The position numbers and the translations under genes were made by a program. The notes below the pieces were generated by a model. It saw only the letters and a list, made by a program, of their open reading frames with translations, did no database searches and was not told where the DNA came from. Positions 28,701 through 43,700 of a stretch of DNA of 64,000 bases are shown piece after piece. The DNA comes from Sclerurus mexicanus (Eukaryota; Chordata; Aves; Passeriformes; Furnariidae): positions 434,001 through 498,000 of the forward strand of contig VWZF01001848.1 of NCBI GenBank assembly GCA_013396755.1, given 5' to 3'. Each line of letters starts with the position of its first letter. The first letter of the stretch is position 1.

Positions 28701-31700
28701 AGGGCTGGGAGCCTTGCTGCCTTCTCCAGGGGCCACTTTATGCTCTTCAGAGTACTTGTAAATATCAGTGACATTTCAAAATGCTTAGGCAGGCAGAAGT
28801 GCAAATCCTTTTGAAAGCTCATGGAGCACATTCTTCTCACTCATGTGAAGGCCATACGAAAATGCAAAATTCACCATTTTAATTTACTGAGACTTTGGAT
28901 CTCTTGTAAGAATGGAAGAGAGGAAGATACTGCTCTATTAAAAAGCAATTTCTGGGAGAAGGCTGGAATTAAGGACATTACTCCTCTTTCATCTGAGATC
29001 ACAAGGGGAAAAAAAGGAAAAAAGAAATTGCCCAACCTCTAAAATCATGCACTAAGGAGTGGCCCATAATTAATGCTTCTTAGAAACAAAATAATACAAC
29101 TGAAAAACCACAATAGTTACAAGCGTAGAAAGTTACTCACTAAACTTAAACCGGTTAATCATTGGCTTGTCTTCTAAAGCACGGGGTTTCTATCCACAAT
29201 AGCTACAATAACGAACAACATACACAAAGAGTGAAAGGGTAAGTTAGTTCAATAGTAAACTGCAAATAAAGCTTCAATTGTGATTTGTAAGTGCAGGCAC
29301 CTTTGTGATATTCTGCAAATACCACTCAAAGGAAAATCACCTTTCTACTTGAGTCCTCTAAAACTCACTGCCTCTTTCTGGTGATATGCACCAGAGGCAA
29401 CAGAGTTTTCAAAGAGAATATTCAGGAAGGTAATCTCTTCTTTTGATTTGTGTTTGGTGGGTGCCATCTCTTGAAATAAGACTTGATGAAAAATCCCTAA
29501 ATCAGCAAACTAATGATCATTCACAAGAATGGATTCCATTACCATCTGGCTCTTTCACTACAAGTGCTACTCCTTCCTCGTGGTTATTTCCCCTGGTTTC
29601 ATGGATGTTTTCAAGTTCTTTCCAGTAGTCATCCAGAGACAGTTCATCCAAGGAGTCCTGGGATCCTGAGCGGTCAAATGATGCTCCATCAGGGATCTTC
29701 TTGGAGTGGTCATGGTTCATTGTATACTGGCCAGACCGACGGCTATAAACATAAAACCAAAAGCAATCCTTGGTTAGCATCTTAAGATACATGATATATT
29801 AATATCTGTGAAGGTAACTAGTGATGAATTGTGACAAAGTATCAAAGTAAACCACTGTCAACAAGCAAATCAAGATATTAAAAATTACTTTTAATATCTG
29901 GAATATATTTTGGATTTAATATTTATGCTATATTTATCTTCCTATCCAGAACAGTATAGGAGTCAGTCTTAAAAAGGAAAAACATGCCAAAGGTCAAGCA
30001 TTGTGGATTTATCACAGTGTAAACACAGTAAATTAAGTCCTACCATCCCATTTGGCTGACTTTGCAAGTTCATATAGTATTAAAACAAAACTCTTGTCCT
30101 TGCATTTTATCTCAGGACAACTGACGCTGGTTAGCTGCTCCTAAGTAAAAAGCCATACCTTTCTCTCTAAAGATAAGCCCTTTGTGTGTCCAAGTCACAA
30201 AATCCTTTCACACCATACACGCTTGATTGTCTGATAAGAAATACTAACCATATGGACTTTGCCTTTGAAGGTAAAAAGCCTTATGGAAGGACTATAAGTT
30301 TCCACCTGCCGTGTCTCTCTGTTCCAAGTGCAAGTTAATAAATGACAATTAATTACCAAGCTAATGTGCACCACAACACCATTCCTTAACCTGCCCTTAC
30401 TTGAAAGCCCAGAGTAAAAAAAAAAACAAAAAAACCCAAACAACAACCAAAAAACCAACCAACCAACCAAAAACAAAAAACCCCCTCCCAAAACAACAAA
30501 CAAAAGAAACAAACATAAAGGAGTATTTAGCTTCTGCATCACTGGCAATAACACCACCATGTTAGTAGTACATCTTACCCAATAAATACAATTCCTCTGC
30601 GTAGCTACCTCAGTTCTTAAACCTCTTCTGACAGGTGTGTGTCATGTACAACACGTGCTGCTTGTGAACCCAACACTAATCACTGCAGAAAGATGATCAT
30701 GGAGACACAGCAGAAGCGTTCCCAGGAGTCAACATGAGTGCCAAACATGGCCAAAGCAGGTCAGACTTGTCAGCCTTTGCCGGAGCTTCCTTCCTCCTTC
30801 AGCTCGAGGTGCTCAGAGCAGACTGAGTCTCTCTAACAGACTCTGGACACTTGAACTGCCTCTTAAGGGAGGTCAGATTTCAGCTTATCATCACTCGGTT
30901 TAACCCTCTGGAGCTGCAACGCAGCTCTTGGGTGGCCTTTTACCTTTGGAACAACCTGCTCTCACTACCCACCTCAGCTGAAATTTAACCACCACAACAC
31001 ATTATGCAAAAAATAAAACTAAGACTGGATAAGTTAAAAGCATGCACTTTAGTGTGTTCTGGCAGGCTAAGGTGGGATACACTGCACCATGTCATGGCTC
31101 TGTGCCACTCTGACACGGCAAAGCTCCTCTGATCCCTCTATAAAATCCAGCTTGTCACCTTCCCCAGACTATGTCCTGTCTCTGAGAAGAGAAGCCTGTG
31201 TCCCAAAATGCACAGCTGACACTCACACAGAGCACTTAAGGCAATTTTCAGGGTCCTATGAGCATTTGCTGTACATTAAAAACACTCCAATAACTCCCAC
31301 AGGCAGCGCCCTGCCCTTCAGTCTCTGGTCACAGGGTTACTATACTCGATCAAATGTAAGTGGGTTTTCTTGTCAGGCTCCTCCTGGCCTGACCTTTCCA
31401 TCCCTCATTAACAAACCAACACAGAACTCCCAATTTTAGGCTGGGTAGTAATGTCACTTCTGGTTGTGAAAACCTTCAGCGACAGAAGGACATGAATGAC
31501 GGGAGGATCCTGGCAAGAAATATTCATATTAAAAACCCCACCACTCTGCTGTGAATCTTCAAATCTCTCCTTCAACATATTGCTTTAGGGTCATTCTCAG
31601 CCGCCAGGCCCAGAACCAGCAGCGTTCGGGTTCCTCAGAAGCCAAGTGCCACACCACTCCTACTCCACTTGCTGATTCCTTGATTCCTTGTTTTTGTTTG

Positions 31701-34700
31701 GACTGCAAACCCTTTCAAAGACATCTGCATTTGTCCACAGCCACAATTCACATTTTTGTGGGCTAGGACAAAGAGAGGCTCAGGCTAGGAGAGAACTGCT
31801 GAAGCTCTAACTGACAGAGCAGATCAGATCTTATTTTCACTTCACTTGGTTCAAGGTTCCTCGCCTTGCATACTCCACTAGAAAGACATCAGTGAAGCAG
31901 TATTTGGCACATAATCTGTGCAGCAGTGGCTGCAGGCATCTTCATCTCTGTCTCTACTATGAACACTTCTCTGTGCACAGACGCATAAACAAGAAAGACC
32001 TTCTGAGGATAATGAGGACTGTCTTGTTATGATAGGCTTGGTGTAGATGAGGAAAGAAAAATAATTTTAAAAATTCACAGCATACGGAAAAATAGGTTGA
32101 CAATTAAGATTTTTATTTTTAGATATCTATTGACAAGAGCAAGAACATGGGTTTTCTGCTTGACCTTTTGCTAAATTCAATCCTTCTTCAAATTTATGCT
32201 TAGTAAGCACTAATAGTATATTACACAGTAAAAATGCACAAGTGGAAACACATTAAGGCCAAGAAGAACAGAGATGAGAAAGGGAAAAGCCATCAGTTTT
32301 AGTAATACTACTATAAGGAATCTGGACGAGACAGATGTTTATAAAAATACTTAATCCACATTTATGGACTCATAAAAATATTATTTTTAAAGTATTTCAA
32401 ATGCCCCATGTTACAATTTTGTAGAAGACTACTTTCCAAAAAACTATCAGTAGGAAATAAATACAGCTCATTACAAAAAAAGCTATTACTGCAGTTGCAG
32501 AAAACAGGTTACTTCTCAGGTACATTGTTATCAGGTGTCTGGTTTATCTATTTAAAATTTGAAAAATGCAGCTTTTCACAAGTACCTTCCTTTCCCCAGA
32601 AAATGTAAGGTCAGAAAACGTAAGATACTGCTAACACACAAAGTCACTTGAAGTAATTCTCAATCATTTCAGATTACTAAATGGTATGTTTACTCTCCAG
32701 CAGTTTCTTTCCTCTGCAGAAAACTTGTATTTCCACTAAGGTATTCACTAACACTCTCAAACTGTATTAAAAACTTATTAACATCTATTTCCAATCACGA
32801 GTAAATAGTTTACTCTTCAAATAGCTTTACAGGGAACAGTACAATACTCTCATTTGCAAATGACACAGTCAGTTCTGACCTCTCATAAACAGCCCTTTAC
32901 AGCCAATGAGACTTTTGCCTATTTATCTCAGTACAAAACTGAGCCCCCAGGTATAAAACTCTTTCTTCAATACAGTTATTGCAGTCTCTTACCCGACTTA
33001 CTTAATCTTCTTGTCCCACCTACCAGAAATGCATTTATTTATTAGAAGCATCACGGCTGTGAGAGGAAGCACTCCAGTCCTTCAGAGGGGAACCATTGAA
33101 AACAATTCTTGTAATGAACACCATTCATTACATTTACAAGGAAAGAAATCAGATTTGGGTTATTTCACTAAGTACTGATGTGCTTCATGTTGTGTCAATG
33201 CTTAAAGGAGAAGAACTGCATGCAAATTTTTTTTAGACCTTTCCTTTTGTGACCAACTGTGTCCCACCTCAGCCTCTAAGAAAATATGACTCTTAATATC
33301 AATCTGGTTTATACCATAATAAAAATGTGCTTTTTTCCAGGCTCTGTCAACCTGATTTTGATTTCAGCATTAGTCACTTTAAAATAGTGCAGTTGTCCTT
33401 ATTCCTGATTTTCTTTCCTGTGAAAACGAAATCTCCCCATTTCAGTGCCCTTTTAGCAGCTCATAACTGATATTTGTCATGTATAAACTACAACAACTAG
33501 AGATTAATCAGTTAGTAAGGTGCACTTCTACTCGCATTTCAGATAAATTCACTTCGCAGAGTTAATTTTGCCCTTACTTCCATTTTTCTCACTTAAGAAC
33601 GAAGGATCATGCTGTGTTCTAAAACAGTGCATGATGAGAAAAAAATACAGTATTTGCCATTTTCATAGCGCTAGCCACTAATTTTGGAACTGAACATGAT
33701 CCTTCTACAGCACTATATAAATATCGTAACTGTCTATGTACCATAATTGTACAGTATTCTTATATACTATGGGTATGCATATAGATGTATAAAGGCAGAA
33801 ATGCTAAATGCAAGGATATTCATGGTCATAAAAACTAAGGAATATAAATACACTGTTGAACCAAACATAAAAGATTAACACTGCTGAAAGAGACGTGCAG
33901 TTCCTCTAACAGGATTACTGCAGGAGAGCTCATCAACTCTCAGAAAGGACAAAGTCCAGCCATTAAATACAGTAGAAGCATAAAGCAAAAAGACAGCAGT
34001 TTCTATAATCATTTATCTTCTTCTTGGAAAAAAATGCAACAATGCATGAAACCCAAGTGCAAGGGAGGAGTGAGAAACACCTTTTTAGCCTACAATTTCA
34101 GAATTTCTGTACAGGGTCCTTTTTCTACCCACTTTTGTAAAATTTTGGAACTCAAAAAATCAGGCCTGGATGTTTCATGAATAAAAACTTACACACTTGT
34201 AAAAAGTGTCATGAGTGCAACAAGGGAAGAGGCCATCTTCTTAATTACTGTGTATTCAATTCAGATTCAACTCTTTGGGGTTAAACAAATATGGTCCTTT
34301 TTCCATAGCTGCCAAACAAAACCTATGGGAGTTTTAAACATTGTCTTTAATTCCATGTTCTACAACACTAAGAGTTTTCCAAATGTTTATATCAGCCAAT
34401 TTCCAACACTGAAAACAGCATAGAAAAAAAGCATTGCATTATCAAGTGTGCTGAGTTTGGGGTAGAGTTAATTTTTTTCACAGTGGCTGCTATGGGGCTG
34501 TGTTCTGGATTTGTGCTGAACACAGGACTGATAATATAGAGATGTTTCTATTACTGTTCTTTTGTTATTGCTATTTTGTTATGGCCTTTTCTACTTTTCA
34601 TACTACTATGATGACAAGGATGTTGGGGTGGATGGGAAGTTGGAAGGAGACACAGCCAGGACAGCTGATCCCAACTGACACATGTAATATTCCATACCAT

Positions 34701-37700
34701 ATGACATCATACTCAGTATATAAAGTGGGGGGAAGAAGGTAGAAATGGGGGATGTCTGGAGTGATGGTGTCTGTCCTCCCTAATAACCGTTACTTGTGAC
34801 AGGGCCCTGCTCTCTTGGAGATGGCTGAACACCTGCCTACCCATGCAAAGAAGTGAATTAATTGCTTGTTTTGCTCTGCTTGCATGCACAGCTTTTTGTT
34901 TCCTCATTAAACTGCCTTTAATCTCAACCCGTAAGTTTTCTAGTCTTTACCCCTCTGATTCTCTCCCCCTTGCCTCCCGTGGGAAGTGGTTGTGTGATAA
35001 TACTTGTTTACTGGCTGGGGTCAAACCACAACATCAAGTGATACAATTACTTGTCAAATGGAACTATTACATGTCCTTAAACTGTTCACTGAAAATACAA
35101 TGTTTGGCCTTAAAAGCTTCTTTAAATTATATCCATTAACCATCACTATTAGAATTCCTGTACAGACGATGCCTTGAGCACTGCTGCCCCTTCAGATACA
35201 CTCTCTGGCACCCCAATAAACTAACTTTACTTCCAGTGTTATAAGAAACTACAAAAATATATATGACTATAGCTACATTACAGCAGCAACTTCTGAAATG
35301 CCTGTGCAAAGGGAGTCATTGCTCCCAAAGTCAGTCTACGTTTGGTCATTTACATAAGAGCTATTAGCAGTACTACTGCAGCCATACCTCAGCTGGTACT
35401 GAGGCTCACTGATTCTGGGCATCATACAAACATGTAGTTAGACATGTTAACCTGATAAACAGGACACACAAAGACTGTGAGAAGGGAGGAAAAAAGGGGT
35501 GGGTACTTGGCTCAGAGAGGTGAAGTATGCTGTTCAAACTCATAGCGTAAATCAGTGACAGAAACAATAATAATTCTCAGATCTCTGGAGACTTTCACCA
35601 CTGGACCATTGCGTGTTAAAGACTGAGATCTGCCCCCATAGCATACTGCAAGGCAGATAAAAGGAAGCTCTGCTGTTGTGGGTTTGTGATAGACTCCAGC
35701 AATGTGGCTATAAAAAGAGTAGCGCTCTCAAAGCAGAATTACCTTGTTGACATAGGAGTTATGAAGTACAGTAATGTGTAAGTCATTTTAAGTTTGTACA
35801 AAGGCTAGCTAGATTGAAACAACCAAAAAAATGTCTATGAGTACTGTGGCACATTTCAAAAACTATTTACTGTGCAAGCATGTCCATGAGATGCTGTGCT
35901 CTCAAATACAAATATAGGACTTTCTAAGTCCTTTTTAATCTAAACAACTAAGATAAGAAGAGCAAAACAGTGTGGTCTCCTGTCCCTCTTCTCATCCTGA
36001 ATGCTGACTACAAGAAGTGTGGGAATAAGCAAAGCTCCTAAACCCAAAGCTCCCCACATCCCTGCTTTTCTTTTAAGAAGTCAAGCAGCACCGCAAGGTG
36101 CAAAAACTTCTTAACAGAATTAATCAAGAAAGCTCTAATCTAACAGCTACAGCAGTTGCCTGGCTTCAGCTTCCCATTCTTAGTTGGGACACTGGCCTGG
36201 AAAGTGATTGCCAGACCTTCCTACAGCCACAGTGTCTACCAGAAAGGCATTCTAATTTTGCAGTTTCTAGGCAAAGCTGCAGCCAGAAGATAATGCAAGG
36301 CCTTGATTCCAAGACTGCATTAAAGCAAGAATTTTTATTACCAAATCACTTATTCTAATGGTTTCAACCTAATGTTTGAGAAATTTTTGTCAAACCACCC
36401 CTTCACACAGAATCCAGCAATTTGCAGTGCGGTTTTGAGCATTTTTCAAAATCTTCTGTTAAAAAAAAAAAGTCAAATTGGAATTGATGTGCCCACCAAA
36501 GGAGGCTGTCCTAAAATAACTGAATTTGGCGTAAAGCCACAGAGTAGTTACACTACCAAAAGAACTTTTTTTTTTTAAATGGAAATGTCTTCATCTTTTT
36601 ACAAGGCTTAACATATTAAAAAGATTCTTTCTATTTCATCAATAGTTAAAACTTCCCATCAAACAAAAGCCAGTATCACAACCTTTCATAACCAGCATGT
36701 AACCCTTGAGTAATACCAAGACACAAGTCTGGACATTTGGTGTCCAGAACAACGCAAAAATATTTCTCACTGCTTTTAAAGTGCTTCATAACTTTCAGAA
36801 GGCATTAGAGAAACTTCAGTCTGGTTTTGCCTTGCTGCTTTTCATTCTAGCTCCTAAATCCTCTCACTCATTGCAACAACTGCATCCTTTGTTTTCTACC
36901 TTTTGTGTCATTTACTCCTTCCATGACTGACTGTAAACTCCCCTGCAACTCAGTCTTTTCAAGAGAATCACACGGGACATGTAAAGATAACAGTAAAGAT
37001 GCAACATAATTTCCAATATTTCTGGTGAAGAGACATTTAGCACTCCTCTCCCAAATTAGATAGTTGTATTTTGGCTACTCTGTGACCTTATGGAACATTT
37101 TAAATGTTAACTGCAATCAAACTTGTCCAAATCCCTGTTAAGCTCCAAAGGAAAGCCAGAGAAGTAGGAACTGAGGCAAAGCTCTGTTCCCTTTCCAAAG
37201 AGTACAAAGTGATTGCAGAGAGGGTATAAAACAGTACTCACTTTCTAAATGAGCATAAAAAAGGCTGAGCAAAGAGAATCAGGTCTCTTAGGATTTTTTT
37301 TTTTTAAATTCCATCAGCTGCTGTTAAGACCTGCTCAGAACTGCTCTGGAGATTAACAAAAAATAAAATAAGGGGGGGGAAAAAAGAAAAAAGTAAAAAA
37401 AACCCAAAACAACAACAACAAAAAACCAAACCAACAAAACACAACAAAAAAGACAACAAATAAAACCAAAATCCAACAAAACCAAAAACCCAGAAAACCC
37501 ACCAACTGGCATTTTAAACTCCTCTGTGAACAATAAATACAAACAGGCCCAAGTTAGGGTTGCCAGATTGTAAGTTTAAAAAGTATATGTATGCACTGTA
37601 CTGCTCCCAGCCACATTCTTATTATTATTTAAGACTTTTACCTTAGTGCACATAACCCTACTGCTTGCCCAACTCCAGCCTGTCATTAAAGAAAACAGGA

Positions 37701-40700
37701 AGGAAATTGTGGCAATGATACAGGCTATTACACTTAATATTCTAATCCACTGCACCAGAAATGGGATATTTCAGATACTATGCCAAAACTAAATCTGTCT
37801 GAACTATATGCAGCACTTAAAAGAAGATTAAAATATTTCATGACATTTCCTTTAATAGGACCTCATGTTCCTACACGGCCATTTAGACTCTACCTATTTT
37901 CTATTTCTGATTAGTTAAATTATAATTATGGTAAGATGATACATATACACAACCTATCTAAAATGAAGATATAGACCATTGGCCCCCCGAGTATGACTGA
38001 TGATGTGAAATGATTTATTATCAAAAGAGGTGTTAGAATTGTAGCATATACATATTTGGACCGTTGCCAAAAGAGTTACTTGATATGCCATCCAAGGAAA
38101 AACATGACCTTGTTCCACTCCACAAAAAGCAACAAAGAAATCAGGATTGATGACTGTAGCCATAAAGCTTGTCCTCCACAAAATGATTACACCACTTGTA
38201 TTTCCTTGGTTTTGGGGGGACTGCTGCATTCCAGCGTCCAAATTGTTTAACTCAATGCATGCTTTTAGCTTTATTCTCCAACCATAAAATACAAAAGCCT
38301 GCTTATTTCTTCTAGTGAAAGGTAAGCCTCATGGACTCAGATTTGGAAGCTGTCTGGAACTCCAAAATATCACAAGATAATATGTTATCAGACTTGCAAT
38401 AAAATTATCACAATTCAGCTAAACTCTCATACCATTTGAATGAAGACTCTCAAAGGCTTTGAATTCACATTCTTATTCTTTGCCTGTACATATCAATTGC
38501 TGTTCAAAACCATACACTCCTGAAAGAGAAACAGGTATTCCTGGGAGAGCAAAATCCACCAGAGGGGAAAACAAGCAGACAAGGGAATGTGGGTGACCTG
38601 AATAGGTAAAATCACAAAAGTGGCAACATGTGCAGACTTTTGGAAGAGCTGGCAAAGCTTACAGAACTCCAAGTCCCAGGGAATGAAAATAGAAGTCAAT
38701 TTCCAAACTCAAGAGACACCCAGTATATTCGACCCTAATCTTGTTTAAAGTTATAGTTAAAAAAAAAAAGAAATTATCTACAGCTAGGAAAATAAGGAAA
38801 GGAAGGGCCTCATTTGAATCTCCTTTGTCACAGTTTTGGCTTTGTCTCATGGTCAGTTGATCTACTTTTCTCATTCCTTGCAAATGCCTTCTACATCACC
38901 TGGCTTCATATGGGCACAGATGTCGTCCTTTGCAGTTTTGATTTCCATTCTCTACTTTGTATCAAAGACAAAAATGTATGCAAAATATGTCTTCTGTAAC
39001 CATCCCCATGCTACTTACGGGGAAAATACTCAAGCATATAATACACATTTTAAAAGTACACTTTTTTTTTTTTTGTAATCTTCTAAGAGAACTACTGGAA
39101 CTAATCTTCTCCCAAAGAAGAAAATAAAGCCTGTCTAAGATCACTTCGGGCTCCACAAATATCAAAGAGAATAAACCAGGAAGTGAAACAGATACAGTAT
39201 TTGTAATTCCATTACTGAGAGGCATAGGAAGGAAAGATTTAAATAATTTATTTTTCTTTTCACACTGGAAAAAATAAGCATGGCAACGAAGCCTGATTTA
39301 AGCTATCCTGGCAAACACCAAGACCATCTAGTAAAGTACAGTTACAGCCATGAAATTATACTGGAGTCACTTTTGTGCTTTTAAAAGCAATTAGCTCTCT
39401 AAAATCATTAGTTCTTACCATGTTAAAGGACCTATTAGTTAGGCCCATAACCCTGTTACTTGCAAATACAAGGCTTACAGTACAATTCAGTAATTTTGTT
39501 TATGCTTGAAGGAAATTGGCATGCATTCACAGTCAATTTATTACAATATAATCCTTACACTCAGAATAAATTGTAAATGAATTGGTATAAGCATTCCTAA
39601 ACAGCAGGCAAGGAAATCCATGAAGAAATCTAAAGACATTTTGTAAGGAAAATGCTTTCATTGTTCAAGCAAACCACCAACAAATTCCCAGTAAGACAGA
39701 GCAGATGAAAGTGTTCTGACAGAAGCTGAACAAGAAACAGAGAGGAGAAAGCAAAAAGGGCTGAGGCGACCAGCATGTACAAGGTGGGCCAGCACTCAAG
39801 TATTGTGAGGGACACAGGTTTGTTCAGAAGCAAAACATCAGAGAGATGCTTAAAGGCAAGGGGACAGGAGAGAGGGAGGCCTCAAGGATGCCACAAGAGA
39901 TGAACTATCTGGGTTTAGTTCAAGCTCAACATAAGCAAGGTGTTTGCAGCCAGATTCAAAAGTGGATGCTGGAATTTTGCCTACTGTCAGAGGAGTTAAC
40001 ACAACAATGCCATGTATGCCTCTGCACATGAGGCAAACCTGGCTTGAGTAGGAGCCAGGCACAGCATGCTACAGCAGAGGCAGAGGGCAATGCAGATCTG
40101 TCTTGATCCAGCTGCTTCCTTCACAACCCATCCCCACAGACGCACCACACAAAGAGAGAGGCAGAAAAGTCCACTGTCACCTCAGCAAAAGAAAAGAGAC
40201 CGAAAAGGACACCTAGTCACATTTTTAATTTTTATCTCCCAGGGCAACTGCCAAAGCTGTGAGTCTTTGCAAAATCTCCTTTCCTACCAAAGTTCCTCTT
40301 CTAAGGAAATATTCCTCAGTAATACCTGTTCCTGGGGTGCTACAGCTGAACTGTCTGCAGTGCTCTCTGTAACCTACGCTAATGAGCACTTTCAAAAATT
40401 TAGTGTCCTATGACCAAGCAAGGAACCCATTAAATAAAACAAAATTACACTAATATATTACCTCCCTCCTCATTTCTCTGGTAGTTTTTATATGTCAGTA
40501 GGCAACTAAGCAAACAGGAAGCAGCTCAGGATCACAGCTTTTCTACTTCCTACTCTCCCTTTGCTACCACCTCTGTTTTCTGAGCATCAGCAGAAAAGAT
40601 ATAAAAATGCGTATTTTTTTCAACCAAGGCCCTGCAAAGCTTTCTTTAGTGGTACTTCTATGCATAGGTATGTCCCTTCACCTACAAATTAAATATACAG

Positions 40701-43700
40701 ATGTACAGCTACCAATCTGAATATGTTCATGGGCAAGTTTGGAAGCTAGCCCACCAAAGGGTTCACTACCCGTACACAAGGTCCAAGCATCAGAATGTGA
40801 ATACAAAACCAAAACTTCAATGGAAAGGATTTGAAAGAAATCTTGTTTTGCTCCAAGAGAGGAAAAAACCAGAGAATGTAATACAAACCAAGGAACTGGG
40901 GGGAAACGGACAAAAAATGAACACTGGAAATTAAGAAAAAGTAAACAAAACATGTAAATTAAATACCAATCATTTAACAGAAACAAATGTTCAAAATGAA
41001 AAATAAACCCTAAAAACTCATATGTATTTTATTATTAGTTGATCACAATTTTACACATGGAATCCTTGTTTTTCATTTCTGTTAACAGCATTCCATACTT
41101 TTTCTCTGCTCTTAGGGGTGATTCTTTCTGGCGTAAGCAGTCTCTTTTCCATGTGTCTACATAAGCAGCGAGTTCATCAAAACTTAACACAGTTGTGGAA
41201 GACTGTTGTCATAATTAAGGCAACAAGAGGCAATGTTCAAGACTGGTCAGAAAGAAAAGTCTGACAGTCACTACAAGCTCTGCAGCAGAAAAAAGAAAAG
41301 TGCTACTAGTAAAATTAAAAAACAAACAAACAAACAAAAACAAACAAAAAAACCCCAACACCAAAACCAAAGAAACCAAGAAACAGAAGAACAAAATCAA
41401 GAAAAACTGAAGACCAAAATAGCTCTTACCAACTAGTTTAAATTACCCTCATCAAAGCGGGTGCAGATGAGGACTGCAAGAATTCTGGGATTTCAATATT
41501 AAGTACTCGTAGTACATTTAAAAAAATAATCCTTCTTTAGATTTATAAATTATCTAGATGATAATTCTTAATAGAACCTATTTAGTAACATCTTTGTTTT
41601 CCCTCCTAACCAACACCCCTTTCTTTATCAGCACCTTACAAACATGAGAGATACCAGTTTCTAAGTCAACATATAGGTGCCCCCCATGGTTTTTCAGCTG
41701 ATAATGTTCTCCATGATTATTGTTCTAAAAAGATATCAGTCTACTTTGAAAGATAACAATCAGTTATATATAAAACAACATCAACATGCCTTTTTTAAAT
41801 TATTTCATCACTGATATTAGTCATAACCCTTACCCCTGCATTCCCAAACAAAATACTTCAGTGGAGGGTTAACTGCCAGCAAAAAAATGCAAGTAAAAAT
41901 CACGTTGTACTCTTAACTTTCCCTATGTATCTAGAGGTTACTAGCCGAGCTTCAACTTCAGACATATTCCTTTGTGTAAACAGGGTAAAAATAGTACTTA
42001 CTTGTAACATTAGGTAGCTATGATTACAGATCACAGTAATAATCAAGGAAAATTAAATACAATGCTTTGCATGTAACAATAAACCTTAATTAAGGCACAA
42101 TCCATATGCAGATGCTTCTATAAATACAAATTCATGTTTTCTTTTGCCATATGTACATACACAGCGTACAGAAGAACAAGAGCAATGTTAATGCACTCTT
42201 GAGCATTGCTATCCATGATTTTTAGTTCCAGGATCAAGTTCCTCATGCTAGACAGCTGTACTTCCCATTATGAGACACATCTGCAAATGAATACCATATG
42301 TTCTTATACAGTATAATATGTACACAGGGAAATAAAAAACATTTGCTGCATGCAATATTGTCATATATGTAAACTCTCATTTCCATTAAATTGAAAACAT
42401 CATATTATGGCAGTGACCTAAGCCTGCAGTTTGGGGGGAAGGGGCAGGGATTGGGTAGAGGAAGGGAAGGCAGCCTGAATGAGTCTGACCTTGGTGTACG
42501 AAGCAGAGACAGTTGTAGACAGCAAAAAGAACCAGATGTGAAGCAAACCAGAGCAGAAGCTGCAGGGTGTCCCACCCAGCTTTGCAGCTGCACTGCCTGC
42601 CCACTCTGTCCCGTCCTCAGCCCTCATGCCACTTCACCATGCTGGGCAGGATGCCACTGGCTTTCCAGCTCTGAAGTGCTCTCTAACATATCCTAAAAAT
42701 CAGGGAACCAGTATCAGCAACACTGCTGATGAGGCGATGAAGGGACTGAACATCTCTGGGCCCAAGCTGGGTAATAAATACATCCTCTGACCTCAGGCAG
42801 GGTGACAGAGTTGAGTCCCTTCCTATCAGAGTAATTAAAGTAAACTTCTTAATATTACCTGCACTGAAAATACACACTTGCAATCTTAAAAGTCTACTTG
42901 GATACAAGAAATATTTGGTTGTACAAGTAGCCAATTCTATCTCAGAGGATAAAGAATAATTCCTTTGCCAAAATAAAGCACCTGGACAAAGTCTTGCATT
43001 TATAAAGAACTAACAGAAGTGCTGAGAGGTTGACACAGAAAGGCAATCACACACTTGTCAGAATGAAAAGGGTTTAAAACCTACAATGAAAGTCAACAGA
43101 GCAATAGCAATTGATGTAGAAACTCTAACAGGAAATTTACAGCACATTTTAACATAAAGATGAAAAGGAGACTTTCAAAGAAGAACAAATGCCCTTATAC
43201 CTAAATTATTCTATTTTTTCAATTCTCAGTTCTCTAAATGTAAAACCAGTGTGTGTACTTTACAGCTTCCGCCACCCTTGTTGAGTGTTTTCACCAGAGG
43301 TGCTCAAATCTCCTTCATCTTTGAAAGTCAGGAAGGTACAATGGCGAATTCAGGAATATTTTCATTGACTGTGCCCTCTAAGCAACCGACCTAATTTTCC
43401 CTTTTTAGCTGTCTCATGACACCTCATTTGGAATTAAATCAGTTAGAATTATTTGTACAATGGCCTCTCAAAACAAATATGACTTTTTATTACCAAATAT
43501 ATATGCTATTGTTTTAAACAATGAGGTAATACACTTAAGATGCCTCTTCCCCATGAGTGCCACAGTAGTGTTCTCTGGCTCTAGTTCCTTCTCTGTTCAC
43601 ACAAGCTCCACACCAGAGCAACTTCAGAGTGCCTCGAGGGTTGCCCTCAAGTACAGCTCCAGGCCATCTCACCATTAATGAGGCCAACACCACCCTCTGA

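Noticed and set aside
34500..34742. 80-codon frame inside the solo LTR
   Set aside because: LTR sequence with no coding role known; the frame is incidental.
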